A stretch of 64,000 bases of DNA, taken from Progne subis subis (lineage: Eukaryota > Chordata > Aves > Passeriformes > Hirundinidae). The notes beneath the pieces are model-generated. The model was given only the letters and a program-made list of their open reading frames with translations. It was not told the DNA's origin and ran no database searches. Within the stretch, counting starts at the first letter, position 1. The number at the start of each line of letters is the position of its first letter. Location of the stretch: contig JAKJHU010000066.1 in assembly GCA_022316685.1 (NCBI GenBank), positions 5,391,913 to 5,455,912 on the forward strand, read 5' to 3'. Positions 13,091-25,099 of the stretch are shown piece after piece. The position numbers and the translations under genes were made by a program.

Positions 13091-14499
13091 TCCCATTAGA
13101 GCAGCAATTCCGGGTGCTGCCAAACCTCCTCCCTAATCCTCCAAAAGAGAGGGAGATAAGGGATAGAATTTATATTTCTCCTTTTTTTTTTTTTTTTATT
13201 CTCTTTGGCTATAATTCAGCACCTGGACTGGAATTCCCACCCGGCGAATCCGTTCCTGTCTAACGCAGAGCAGACTGGAGCAGGAAGGAGTAATTAAAGT
13301 GGGATCCTTTATTCTGAAACGTCACACCAAGGTCCTCCTCTGAAGAAGAGATCAAGTCACTCTTAGGGAAATCAGGATTTCATTAGGAATTCACCTGGCC
13401 AGCCTTTCGAAAACTTCATTTTTTTGGGTTAGAGGTGAACATTAGCATTTAAATGGAGAATGGTATTAATAGCCCTCAGAGGAGCTGGGCTCATCCTGAT
13501 CGCCTTTCCCGAGATTTTTTTATTTTTCTTTTTTCCCCTAAATGAGAAAGCTTCTTAATTTTTATTCTCTTTCTCCAGGAACAGAGCTCCAGAGACCATA
13601 TTTTAATATGGAACCCTACAGATACATTAGCTCCTAACGCCTCCTTGCATCACGGGCTCATGGTTGGCAATTTGCTGTCTTCTTTCAAAAGCACCGCTTA
13701 GAACCCAACAAAACATACTGTTTTGGGGGCCAGGTGGATTCTGAATTTTTGGTTTGCCCGTGGGATGTTTTTCCTGCGGCTGGGACCCATTTCCATCCTG
13801 TTAAAGGGACGTTGAACCTTCCCCGTCCTCTCTTAGCACGGAGCTGTTCCTCGTGTCGCCGTGCATCTTCCAGGGGCAATTCCAGATGGATAACGAGAGC
13901 GGGGAGAGTTCGGTTTGGTGTTATTTGATCTTAGATTTGCCCTAAGAAATGCCCCAAAAAAATTCAGTGTGGTTTTGGACCCAATGCCATTGCCGGTGGT
14001 CGGAGGAACAGGCCATGGGCGTCTTGGTTGGGATGTGAGCTCGTCACGTGAAAAATGGATTTTTTGTTTTAAAAAATGAACAAATCCTTGTCATCCAGAC
14101 CATCAGAATTAGTTAATTATCCTGTATGAGCCAGATATTAATGATTTGGGATCCCTCAGGCAGGACTTCACTCCTCATTCCCCAAAATACACCATCGACA
14201 CCGGGGCTGGATGCCAGTGGAGAAGTTTTTTTACCACCCTGAAGAGCTGGAATTGGAGCAGATTAATTCCCGTGTAAAGAGCAGCTGTTATTCCATAGGA
14301 ATTTGGGAGAGATGCTCCCTAAGAACCTGTTCCATGTTCTTGTGTGTAGAGTCTCTCCTGTCAGGTCAGCCCAACAAATCCCGTTGGTGCTTTCCAGCAG
14401 AACACAAATAAGTGATAAACTGAGAGCAAACATGGAAATGAAAGGATTTCTCTGTTGGGATCAGTCCCTGGGATGCTTTGTTCCCATAAGCTGCATTCC

Positions 14500-14690
14500 C
14501 ACCATCCTGGAATGGGTTGGGTTGGAAGGGACCTCCAGAATCCTCCACACTGCCAGGAGCAGGGACACCTTCCATCATCCCAGGCTGCTCCAAGCCCCGT
14601 CCAACCTGGCCTTGGACACTTCCAGGGATCCAGGGGCAGGGAAGTTTTGCTCCAAAGCAAAAAAATCCATGGCCTTCCCAAGGTGACAGA
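14500..14690 (-). repeat. CR1 LINE 3' fragment
   Basis: Antisense CR1: ctggaatgggttgggttgga, agggacctccagaatcctcc and ggccttggacacttccaggg. Confidence 0.9.
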
Positions 14691-14929
14691 GCTCCTTAAA
14701 AGAAAAAAAAAAAGGATTAAATCTGCACAAACTGATCGCTGGACAAGCCCAGCCCCATCTTGTCCTCACAGCTCCTTCCTTCCTCACCTGTCCTAAATCC
14801 GGGCCGAATGAAGAATTCCTGCACCTCACAAACACGGGATTAATCCGTCGCTCTTCTTCAGGATCAGATTATTTTTTTAATTAAAAATTTCCTCTGAAAT
14901 AAAAAAGGGGGAGGAGGGGGCGAGTGAGG

Positions 14930-15240
14930 CGGCAGGGAAGGAGCACAAGGTGTGCATTTTTAATTGGGTGCAATTAAAAACCTGCCGCTCCGGCGTGGCA
15001 GCGCCGGCGGCCGAGCCCGATTTGCATGAGTAATTATTCACTCCATTTACAGAGCCGGCTCAACTTTGCCTCCCTTGTCTTTGAAAGTATTAATAAATAT
15101 TGATCAGACGCTCTCCTGTTTGCCTTCGCCCAGGCGGCTCTGATGGACTCGGCCTCTGATGTTATCAAATAATGAAATATGAAAGAGGGAGCGGGACGAG
15201 CCTCTTGTTTCGTGATTTTTTTATTCAGGCTCTTCATTTT
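14930..15240. other. Unique CpG/AT mixed block, possible conserved noncoding element
   Basis: It contains ATTTGCAT next to TAATTA (gatttgcatgagtaattatt), GCGCCGGCGGCCG and atattgatcag within 150 bp, with no repeat and no reading frame. It stands out from neighbouring intron DNA. Confidence 0.35.
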
Positions 15241-15599
15241 CCTTTCACAAGTGTGTTTGTCCCCGCCGTTATAAACCCTCCTTTGATTATCAAGAGGAAA
15301 GAGAGTTGTAAAGGATGGAGGGAATAAATAAATGGAGGACAGGTGAGGGGAATCTGCTCCGTGGAGTGCTGGCCGATGGCTTTGTGCTTTTAAAGTTGAG
15401 GTTCAAAACCAAGGAAAAAGAATTAAAAGTTACCAAAAGCTCAGTCCATCGTCTGACAAATAGGTTAATTAATAATTATATGTGTTTAGCAAACCTGACC
15501 AAAGAGCAAGTTTAGCTCCCCAAGCTTTCTTTTGGCTTTAGTGTGGGCACGGGGAAGCTGATTTACCCTTCCCAGATCATCAGCCTGGGCAGGAAAAGC

Positions 15600-15845
15600 T
15601 TCCAGGGCTCAGCCGTGGGGGAAGGAGAGAGGAGATCCAAGCAGGGGTGGAACTGGATGGGCTTCAAGGTCTCTTTCAACCCAAACCGTTCTGTGAGCCT
15701 CAGTGAAGGGGATTTCTGTCACTTTGACTTTAGGACCTGCCCACCTTGGGCACGGGGTGCCCAGAGCAGCTGTGGCTGCCCCTGGATCTCTGGAAGTGCC
15801 CAAGGCCAGGCTGGACAGGGCTTGGAGCAACCTGGTCTCGGATTT
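15600..15845 (+). repeat. Two short CR1 fragments, out of order
   Basis: A CR1 3' end (atgggcttcaaggtctcttt caacccaaaccgttctgtg split at 15680) is followed at about 15755 by a more 5' CR1 piece (gcagctgtggctgcccctgg, caaggccaggctggacaggg). The order shows two separate insertions. Confidence 0.75.
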
Positions 15846-16459
15846 TGCTCCCAAGATTCAGGTGGTTTTAGAGTCCTTTTTCCTTCTGCAAAGCCCTGAG
15901 CCAGATGCAAGAAATAGACGGAGTCTTCAGGTTCTGATTTTCAAGGTTGTGCACTTTGTTTATTGTTTCTTATCTTACAGTTTTCTCAGTGCCCAGCTAA
16001 GATCTGTGCAGCTGCTCGGGCATCTGACGACTCCCCCAGCACTGGGAGGTCACTGCCTCTTTTACTAATTGTTACGTGTTCTTTATTTATCATTATTTGC
16101 CAATACCTATCACTTACACTAAACAGGTCATTCCTACTCTGACCCAATCTCCTTAAACCTCTTTGTGCCACTGTCACTGCTGAAATGGAGTGAGGGAAGA
16201 AGAAAGAAGAACAGGAGACAACGCCCCAAATCCTCCATCTTGCCCCCATTCACTTCAATGCTAAAAACCCAAACCCACTGTTTTTCACCCTGTGATAAGC
16301 TAAACTCCTATCTTTCACACTCTTGTGGCCTGTAATTCATCTTGCAGTGCAGGAAGCCTTTCCCATGGACTGGGATCAAAGCCAGTGTCCCTCTGGGCTC
16401 TGTGCCAGGGTCCCAGACCCCCCTGTCCAGGTCTCTGACCTTCCAGGGCAATCAAAGGA

Positions 16460-16488
16460 ATGCCCTGGGCTCCAGCACCCTGGGACAG
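16460..16488 (+). repeat. CR1 remnant, left flank of LTR copy 2
   Basis: ctccagcaccctgggacag continues across the LTR into tggaaagtgtccctgcccat at 16882, the normal CR1 order. Confidence 0.6.
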
Positions 16489-16876
16489 TGTTACCTTGAC
16501 ACACAAAGCAATCACACGAGACAAGAGATTTTGCAGGGCAGAGATTTCTCCGATCCAGCTCAAGCTAAGTCAGGGCAGAGAGAGAGCCTCCTTGTTTATT
16601 TCTTACTTTTTATACATTTGTGGGTCTGGCCCAAGATTGGCTTCTGGGGTTTTTCACCCTTCAGCCAAGTGGCTAGACCAACTGTCAGTTACAATTGTTT
16701 TCAGGTTAGAAATATGCAAACAAAGGACAGAGAACGAAAAACAAAGGATTTGTTTATGTTACATCTGTGAGAAAAAAGTAGAAACTGCTCCTAATATTGT
16801 GCAGTAGCTAAAAGGTCTGACTCCATTTTATGAAAATTCAAAAGGCTTTAAAAAACTCAGAAAAATCAGGGTGACA
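16489..16876 (-). mobile_element. Solo LTR, ERVK-like family A, copy 2
   Basis: It runs TGTTACCTTGAC...CAGGGTGACA, 388 bp, about 90% like copy 1 by eye. Flanks are GGACAG and GGACGG, a 6-bp target duplication with one difference. The flanking bases (ccagcaccctgggacag before, tggaaagtgtccctgcccat after) are CR1, so it also inserted in a CR1 copy. It ends about 240 bp before the EXOC4 terminal exon. Confidence 0.9.
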
Positions 16877-16970
16877 GGACGGTGGAAAGTGTCCCTGCCC
16901 ATGGCAGAGGGTGGAACAAGAGGAGCTTTAAGATCCCTCCCGACCCGAACCGTTCCGGGATTTCAGGATG
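16877..16970 (+). repeat. CR1 LINE 3' end, right flank of LTR copy 2
   Basis: Sense CR1: gtgtccctgcccatggcaga, aacaagaggagctttaagat and cgacccgaaccgttccggga. It ends about 145 bp before the EXOC4 last exon. Confidence 0.85.
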
Positions 16971-17114
16971 ATGTTCAGCAGGAATCTGTCCGCGCTTTGT
17001 TCAGCTTTCTCCACTCGTGGCACTGCCGAATAAAAGCAGGCGGTTCCTGGAATTCTGCCGAAGGTCTGGCCCACCAAGCGCCACAGCTTGACCCGGGTGT
17101 TTTTCTCTTTGCAG

Positions 17115-17352
17115 GCAGTATTACGAGATGCTCTACAACACAGCGGACGAGCTGCTGAACCTGGTGGTGGACCAGGGCGTGAAGTACACGGAGCTGGAGT
17201 ACATCTACGCCCTCAACCTGCTGCACCGCAGCCAGACGGGCGTGGGGGACCAGACCACGCAGAACATGAGGCTGCAGCGCCTCAAGGAGATCATCTGCGA
17301 GCAGGCTGCCATCAAGCAGGCCACCAAGGACAAGAAGATCACCACCGTGTGA
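17115..17352 (+). CDS. EXOC4: EXOC4 terminal coding exon (exocyst component 4, Sec8)
   Basis: EXOC4 (Sec8) is a subunit of the octameric exocyst, which tethers secretory vesicles to the plasma membrane before SNARE-driven fusion. This is its last coding exon: after a good acceptor the frame is entered with two bases supplied by the previous exon, then reads [17 protein letters not shown] and on for 78 complete codons to TGA at 17350-17352. I recognise the C-terminal helical segment ([34 protein letters not shown]) and the final residues KDKKITTV. The ITTV tail is a class I PDZ ligand; mammalian Sec8 is known to bind PSD-95/SAP102-type PDZ proteins through it. Codon use is strongly G/C at third positions (CTGCTGAACCTGGTGGTG), unlike the surrounding intron, as expected for a conserved bird exon. 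Earlier exons lie upstream of the window. LRGUK follows about 8.8 kb downstream on the same strand. Confidence 0.95.
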
Positions 17353-18410
17353 CCCCCTCTGCCACCCGCGGCCGGCGGGCGGCACCTCCAAGTTATTTTG
17401 TCATTTTTTGGGGTTGGTTTTTTTTTTTTTTTTTCATTTTTTTTCCTGTTTTAATCAAAGAAAAAGTGGAATTCTCCTGGGCATTGTGGTGAGGAGGGAA
17501 GTGCCATTTGAGGTCTGGGGTTGGGGTGGTTTTGATGTGCGTCCAGCTTCTTTAATGTTCTCCCAAAAGTGGTTCCACAGCAGGAACCCCAGTGGGGTTT
17601 GGGGAGGGATATTTGGCTTTGCTCTGCTGCTGCTGCTTTGCCTTGAGGTGTAAAAGGAGCTGTGGGGTGGGAAAAGGGAAAACTGGGTCTCGTAAGTTCA
17701 GACCACACTAAATAATCAGCACCCTGCCAGTCAGTCCCAGACCTGTTGATCACACCTTGGGATCGCGACGGTTTGCAGATCTTTTTTTGGGGCCTGCCGA
17801 GCTCTGCTAGTGCTGTCTCCAGGTTGCACCCAGGTGAATTTTTCTGCTGTTTCCACTGCTAGAAGATGCGATTGTTTGTTCCTTCAGGTGGTGATCAGCC
17901 AGTTCTCCACGTGGGAGGTAACACGGGACCATTTGTTTCCACTTCTCTTTCATTATCCCGGAGCCATCTGGCGCTGGCTCCTGCGGCGCCGGGTGGATGC
18001 AGGAGAAAAGTTGTCAATATAAAATAACAAAAAAAACCCAAAAATCTTCCTTCTCCCGTCCTGAATATTATCTTCGAGTCCCCCCTGGCTTCAGAGGTAT
18101 TTTGTGGCTGTCACTTGATGCACTGGAAGGACGAGGCAGGGTTGTGTAGCTCAGCACCAAGGGCAGGAGGGCACCAAATGCAGGGTCTGAGGCACACCCA
18201 GGGCACCAGTTCTGCCCTGTCTGGACCCTCTAAATCCACCTGGCAAAAGGTTCCCGATTCCTCCGAAATCAGAATCCACTGCACTTGTATTTGCCGAGAA
18301 AACTGGGCACCCAGCTGGGTTTCCTGCGCTGAGGAAGGCGCTCTCTGAGCTGTAGGTGCTTTGTGTATCAGCCTTGAAACCGCAGAATTAAAGGATCTTT
18401 AAAGGCTCTG
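17353..18410 (+). other. EXOC4: EXOC4 3'UTR (extent estimated)
   Basis: Unique sequence with no CR1 or LTR follows the EXOC4 stop codon. I find no perfect AATAAA in the first kilobase. An ATTAAA at 18387-18392, followed by a GT-rich stretch (ctggtggtttgtctggctg), is the best poly(A) candidate; TATAAA near 18018 is another. The end position is therefore inferred. Confidence 0.4.
18387..18392 (+). terminator. EXOC4: Candidate poly(A) signal ATTAAA for EXOC4
   Basis: ATTAAA is the commonest variant of AATAAA and is followed within 20-40 bases by a G/T-rich element. It would give a 3'UTR of about 1.05 kb. Transcript data are needed to confirm it. Confidence 0.3.
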
Positions 18411-19439
18411 GTGGTTTGTCTGGCTGTTTTTAAGAACTGTCGTTCCTGAGGTGTTTAAAGGATTCCTTTCCAGGCCCGGTTTCCGTGTTCTCCAAGGCTC
18501 CATCAGTGTGGAAATGATTTTCTGAGTCATTGAGTCCAACCCTCACCTACCCCGGATCAACTCGAGAGGCTTCTCACCATCCGTGCAAGAAGCAGAAACC
18601 ATCGGTTCTCCTTGTTAGGAGTCTTCTGAGGTTTGGGGTTGTTGTTTTTTTTCCCTCATTTTATTCATAATCCACATTTTTCTCACGTCAGCATTGGCCA
18701 TTAACTGCAGGAGTTCCTCGCTTTCCCTGATGGGTTTGCTGGAGGGCAGAGAATTCCATGAGGGACGGTGATGGGATGTTCCTGGGATCGCAGATCTGTG
18801 TTCACCTGCTCAGACACTGCCATGTAGGTCCTGGAATGCTGGATATTCCCTGCCCAGACTTGGGAAAAGGAGCTGCTTGGCACAAGGAAATCCCATTCCG
18901 GACCCTTTGAGGTGTGAGGAGCTCCGAATTCAGACTGAGCTGCTGTGGCCTAGTGTGCAACTGGTCAATTATTAATTTCTAATTAGTCTGGGGCTCTGCT
19001 TTGCTGAGTTCAGGCTTCACAGTCCACATTTCCCACCCACCCAGCAGCTGTGCTGGTGGGGGCCGGGACAGATCGGATAAAATCAGGAAAAATCTCATCT
19101 TTGGGAGTATTTTTGAGTCTAAAACAAATGATTTAAACTGTTTTCCCTTGAGCTGCTCCTCAGGTTGTCCATCACAGCCCCAGGAGGTGTGAAGAGAGCA
19201 GCAGTGATGCTCAGGTGCTCACCTGCAGCGGGTGGAGAGGAAAGAGAAGATTTTGCATTTGAGGTAATTAGAGTTCGCAATTAACTGGTGTCTCCTCAAG
19301 AGCTCAGACCCTCAGTCCTCTCCAAACCTTCCTGAGGGAAGTAAATATTCCAGGATCACACCAAGGAGAAAGGCGGGAGCAGAATGTGGGAATCCAGACC
19401 CCAAGCACCTCATTCCAGCCCCGCACGGATGTTCCCTGC

Positions 19440-19860
19440 TCCAGCTTCCTCTCTACATCACAAGAGCGTTGGACTTGATGATCTTTTCCAACCTTAATTC
19501 CAGGATTCTTCCTTGCAGCAGCACCACCTTAGAATCCTCATCAAAGGATCCTTACTGAATGATTTTTTCCCCTGGGGAAGTGGTTTTGGAATGGTTGTAC
19601 TCCCACCATGAGCATAACACTCCACACTGCGATTTTGAAGCGCAGAAATGGGGTGGTTTAATCACGGAGAGTTGCTCAGCCTGGAGAAAAGGAGGCTCAG
19701 GGGGAATCTCCTCACTCCCTACAACTCCCTTACAAGAGGTTGTAGCCGGGTGGGATTTGGTTTCTTCTCCCCCCCAAAAACTTCCCTCAAGTTTTACCAG
19801 GAAAGGTTTGGGTTGGATACGAGGGAAAAGATCCCCTGGCAAAGGCTCTGGCCCGAGCGT
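19440..19860 (+). repeat. CR1 LINE fragments
   Basis: A short 3' end (ttggacttgatgatcttttc caacc) at 19.47 kb is followed by a more internal CR1 piece at 19.65-19.86 kb (gctcagcctggagaaaagga, ggctcagggggaatctcctc). Confidence 0.8.
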
Positions 19861-20589
19861 TGGTGTTTGTTCCAAACGGTCTCTCACTAACAGGAGACGC
19901 CGTGGGCGCGGGGGAGAGATTTTTGGGAACGATTTCTGTTTACTGGGTTGTGGGCAGAGACAAGCTGTCGTGTTTGGCAGTAAATAACTCCTCAGACGAT
20001 CCTCTCACCGTGTCCACACACCCTCTGGAGCCACTCTGGAAGGAGAGGGTGGCTCTGACACACCGGAGGCTCCTGAGGTGTTTGGAAATGTCCAAAAATG
20101 CCCTCCCCGAGAGCACAATTTGGTCACCAGGTGTTTGAAGGTCCTGCAGAGGAGCCACCCACCCTTCTGGGTTTGGGCTGAGTCCCTCATTGGTGTCCTC
20201 ATGGTCCTGTCCAGCTTTATGGAGCTCTGCCTGTCCTGGATTTATCGGCTCTTAGGGGATGGAACAGAAGCTCAAGGCTCCTGAAAGCACCAGCCCTAGG
20301 GAAAATTTTCTGCCTTCCCAGCACTGATTCTTCCTTTCCTGTTGTCTGCTTCCTGTTTCTCCATCCCAACCTATGGAAATCAGTCACGTGGGGAATTTAT
20401 AACTCGTTTCCAGTGGTGGATGGTTCCCTAAAGGGTAAAAACCACAAGAGGGTGTTGCAAATTGTGCAAAAATCCCGGGAGCCTCCTTTATCTTGGATTT
20501 GAGCTGTACAGAGCACGACGTACCCCAAACCTGCCCTGCAGGAGGGAGCCAGTCCTCACTCCGGGGTCTCTTACAAGAGCACAGAACAT

Positions 20590-21060
20590 CTCCAGGTCCG
20601 CATCCAGTGCTGGGATCCAGCAGCAGCAGGGCCTGGAGCTGCTGGAGAGAATCCAGGAGGCCCCAGAGCTGCTCCAGGGCTCCAGGCTGGGAGAGCTGGG
20701 AATATTCCCCTGGAGAAGGGAAGGATCCAGGGAGAGCTTCCAGAACATTCCAGGGCCTGAAGGGGCTCCAGGAGAGCTGCAGAGGGACTGGGGACAAGGC
20801 CTGGAGGGACAGGACACAGGGAATGGCTTCCACTGTCAGAAGGCAGGGCTGGATGGGATCTTGGGAAGGAATTCCTGCCTGGGCTGGAATTGCCAGAGCA
20901 GCTGTGGCTGCCCCTGGATCCCTGGAATGTCCAAGGCCAGCTTGGATGGGGCTGGGAGCACTCTGGGATGGTGGGAGGTGTCCCTGCCCATGGCAGGGGT
21001 GGCCCTGGATGGGCTTTAAGATCCTTTCCAACCCAAACCATTCCATGATTCTGCACCAAT
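20590..21060 (+). repeat. Longest CR1 LINE fragment in the window
   Basis: About 470 bp of sense CR1 including gaagggaaggatccagggag, gaattcctgcctgggctgga, gcagctgtggctgcccctgg, cctgcccatggcaggggtgg and the 3' end caacccaaaccattccatga. The 200-residue frames here on both strands are CR1 by-products. Confidence 0.92.
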
Positions 21061-21520
21061 CCTTCCCCACAAATCGTTTTGCCGTCCTGACGTGACCCCG
21101 CAGGACGCAGCAGTTGACAGAGGTTTTGTTTTGTAAAGCCCCACGAAACGCCGGCAGCTCTGCCAGGAATCATGCCAGGGAAGCGCTCCTCTGGTGCTTA
21201 AAGAGACAAGGAAATACTTCTCCAGGCCGCAAACTCAGAATGTTTCCGTGGGGGCTCTAAATGTTCATGAGGGTTTCACGATTTCCTTTTTACAGCCTCA
21301 TAATCTTTATGGGGTTTTAATTATCCCACGGTCCTGAAGCCTGTGCCAGACATGATAGGAAAGGTGGAAGGAAAAGCAAATCGCTCTGGTTCCTTTCACA
21401 GTTTGAGTCCTCTCCTGAGGGTTTCTTCCCTTTACTTTATCCTCTTGATTAAGGGGGATACAAAGCTGCAGATGTAAATTCATATATTGGATGTACACAC
21501 ACGGGGCGTGGCTAGGACAG

Positions 21521-21564
21521 GGATGGATGGATGGATGGATGGATGGATGGATGGATGGACGGAC
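21521..21564. repeat. (GGAT)n microsatellite
   Basis: Ten GGAT units followed by ggacggacg. Confidence 0.95.
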
Positions 21565-23079
21565 GAACCCCCCAGGGATGTCAAGGTGTGGATCCCCCGC
21601 AAACTCATCACCTGCCACTCACAGAAGCTCTGGCTGGAGGGGTTTGCTGAGGAGCCTTCCCAGCTGAGGCTTTCTCTTTGTCTTCTACTGCAGCAGTTTT
21701 GCTTTATTAGCATGAATCATAATTGCAAATCTCGCTCTGGCTGTGGTGGATGGCCTGGGAGGGGAGGGCGCTCAGACTGGGAGCAGGGAAGAGGTGCCAG
21801 GAGGAAATGAACACTGCAGCAGCGTTGGTTCTGTACCTCCCAGGCGAGCAGGGAGCGCTGTCTGAAGTGGAAAGGAGTCGTTTCACAGGGCTGAGACGAC
21901 ACAAATCGCACCAGTCCTGAGGCTTTGGGATTCGTTCCCACCCTGTGGAACACAAAGCCCCGCTCACCACCAGCAGACCTCGGCCACAAAGCTGCCTGTG
22001 CTGTAATTCCAGGAGTTCATTACCCAAGGATTCATCTCGCCACACTTTAAATACCCAGTGAGCCAGATCAGTGACATCCCAGGGACAGCCCGAGCCTGGG
22101 TGTCCAAGGCTGTGAGTGCAGAGCACGGAATGCTGTCCCCTGAGGACTCTGTGCTCCAAACGTGGTAAATTCCAAAGGAAGCTGAGATCCAAGGGAGTCA
22201 AACGTTGCTCTCCCAGGTGGACTGGCCCTTTTCTTTCATTCCTGGCCGGGAAATTAGGATTCCATCCTAATCCGAGCTGGAGCTGCCCGTGCCCCTGCAG
22301 TTCAAGTTCCCACTTTTGCATTGAGCAGGGAGCGTGCTCAGAAATGAGGTGCTTTATTTTATTTTATTTTCCATTCCTTCCTTTGCTGATTGGATCTAAC
22401 CACCCAGCCAGGAACGAGAAAAAAAAAAAAAAAGCCGAGGTGTCCGCAGCCAGCATACAATCATTAAATTTGCTTTTGGACGACCTGAACGAAATTCATC
22501 AGGAGCGATTTATTGGGAAGTTCGTTGCATCGGTGTTCATTATTTACTCTGTTAAGCTGAGGCACAGTGGCAATCAGGGGAGAAAATTGGACTGTTCAGG
22601 CCTTGGTGTTTGTGATTTCCTCTACTGAGCTGCAGCACAAAATGTGTTTGGCACGGGCAGAGCCCCTCTCGGGCTGCCTCAGCTCATCCCGTGGCACCCG
22701 GCCACTGGCTGCAGGGAACTGATCGAAGGAGCTGGGAAAAGGAGAGGGGAACGCAAAGCGGCTGGAATCCTGCCCCTGGTGCTGAGCGATTCCAAAGGGC
22801 CGCAGTGATTTCCATTAATTTTTAAATTATTTTCCACGCCTCTGTGCCCCAGCTGGGGCAGAGCTGGCGCTCTTGCTCCTGGCTGAGTCTCCTCTCCACG
22901 GCTGGGCTCTGATGGGCACAGAGAGGCTGAGCCTGAGCTGAGCTGAGCCAGGACTAAGGAGAGTGACAGAGCTGGGCCCAGGATGGCCCCAGGGCAGGGA
23001 CTGTCCCCCGTGCTGGCACTGCCGTGGGACCCCTGGAATCCTGGGGTCAGCTCCGGCCATCTGTGAAAAGAAGGCATCC

Positions 23080-23500
23080 AAGGAATGAAGCTGGGAAGGG
23101 TCTGGAGAAGCAGGAAAAGCTGAGGGAGCTGGGAAGGGGCTGAGCCTGGAGAAGAGGGGGATCAGGGGGGAGCTGGGGCTCTGCACAAGTCCCTGACAGG
23201 AGGGGACAGCCAGGGGAGTCAGGCTCTGCTCCCAGGGAACAGGGACAGGAGAAGAGGGAACGGCCTCAGCGTGCACCAGGGGAGGCTCAGGTTGCACATC
23301 GGGAAAAAACATTCTTCCCCAAAAGTTGTCCAGCCTTGGCACAGCTGTGCAGGGCAGTGAGGAATCCCCACCTCTGGAGGGATTAAAATCCACGTGGAGG
23401 TGGCACGTGGGGACACAGCTCGGAGGTGGCCTTGGCAGTGCTGGGGGACTGTTGGAATTGATGACCTTTGCAACCTTCCCCAACAACTCTGCGGTGTCCC
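23080..23500 (+). repeat. CR1 LINE fragment
   Basis: About 420 bp of sense CR1: ggggctgagcctggagaaga, gaagagggaacggcctcagc, ggggaggctcaggttgcaca and ggtggccttggcagtgctgg. Confidence 0.9.
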
Positions 23501-25099
23501 AAGCCATTCTCAACCCCTCATCCAAGACTTTGCAGATTCCTGCAGGGTGCTGGCAGCTGTCCCCACGTGGGGCCCTCTCCACACTCCAGGCACCCCTGGT
23601 GTGACACAGACGCTCCTGCCACCAGCTCCCCACTGCGAAATTTTGGGAAGGTTCACCACGAAACACAAGGAAATCACGTGGAAATGCGCAAACCCAAGCC
23701 ACTGGCTGCCGGGAACTGATTGAAGGAGCTGGGGTGAGCTCCCAGCAGAAATCCCAGGAACACAGCCCTGGGAAGAAGCTGAAGGCATCAAATTAACTCC
23801 CACCTCTGCCCCACCACCGTGAAAGCTGGACATGCAAAGCTGAGTTTAATGGGATTTAAGTTGCCTGCTTTCCACCTCTCTTCCTTCTCAGGAGCATTTG
23901 GAGTTTCCTCCTCCTCCTCCCCACACCCAGCTGGGTCCTTTTATTGCCTGGAGCTTCCTGGTGAACAGCTGAGTGAATTTGTGTGGGGCTTTTACAAGTG
24001 CAGGGGGCCGCCCATAAATCTGCTTTGCACGGATTTGGGAGCGGATTGTTTCCATAACTGAATAGCAAATCGATGTATTCAAAGCCAGTGTTTGCCATTA
24101 GGTTTTTATGAGGACAATAACTGCAGATTTACAGCTTCACCTCTGGGGTTTGGGGTTGTTTTTAACGGTCATTCCATGCCTGCTGTTCCAGAGCCGGGAG
24201 AATTTGGGGAACATTTCACACCGCGGCCAAGCGGCGCTCGAAATTCAAAACAAGAGGGAATATTTGGGGAAGCATCTCGCCCATCTGTGCCCCATCTCCT
24301 GCGGGGCTGACCCAGCTCCCTGTGGTCACAGGAGGGAACCAGGGGACGACGATCCTGCAGTTTTGCAGAAGGCAAAACCCACGGACGTGGTTTGGGAAGG
24401 AGAACACCCTGGAGACCACGGAAGCTCGGAGCAGCCACAGCAGCACCACATAGAGCAAAAAAATCGCCGCCCTCGAGCAGCTCCCGCTCGGCTTCGCAGC
24501 TCTGCTGATCCAGAATTGTTCTCCCGGGTCACAACAAACCCCAAAGCTTCCCAAATCCCGCTCCCAGACAGGGCTCCTCCTTCCCTTCCAGGGTTTTGTG
24601 TCCTTCCTGAGCTCTCCAGCCTTTCCCTTTGTTGCCCATCCCTGAAGCAGCTGGAGCAGAGCCTTGGGGGCCGCAGGGCGCTCGGTGGAAAAGGAATAAT
24701 TCCCATTAAAGGGTTCTAACATTTATGGGCAGCGAGGTAATAAAAGGATGTAATTTGGGGGTGGCTTTATTGCACTTATCATAATGTTTCCCTGAAGCAC
24801 AGAAATAAAAGTCAGATAGTAATGTCCATAAGGAGTTTTTATATCTTCCTCTTCTTTTTTTGGTTGGGGTTTTTTGTGGTGTGGTTTTTTTGGTTTTTTG
24901 TTTTTTTGTTTTTTTTCCTCAGCAATAATCACCTCATTCAAAGATGGGTGTCACTTTATGGAAATTCACTGCAAAACCCCAATATTAAATTGTTTTACCA
25001 CTTGGATAAGTTCTTTCCCCACGTTTATCTTGCAGGGACTTGTATTTGGAGACATCTTCCCCTCTTTTTCACCTTTAATTTCTACCTTTCCGTTCTGAT

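Larger units (their letters stand above)
1..17114 (+). other. EXOC4: Last intron of EXOC4 (3' part)
   Basis: Everything upstream of the terminal EXOC4 exon is intronic; the intron ends in a pyrimidine-rich acceptor (ctctttgcag, ending 17114) and its donor lies outside the window. It holds CR1 fragments, two solo LTRs, a GGAAA polypurine tract and a 40-bp minisatellite, all listed separately. The remaining stretches (about 1-1030, 1420-2240, 2550-3330, 4390-4880, 5090-6570, 6770-8280, 9640-10650, 10900-12150, 13100-14490, 14700-15600, 15900-16450) show no gene, no consistent protein homology and no clear repeat. Some (10.05-10.45 kb, 14.93-15.24 kb) look like possible conserved noncoding DNA. 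Confidence 0.85.

Noticed and set aside
20384..21173. Four frames of about 180-230 residues on both strands
   Set aside because: They overlie a CR1 3' region, which is noncoding in CR1, and have no LINE protein similarity.
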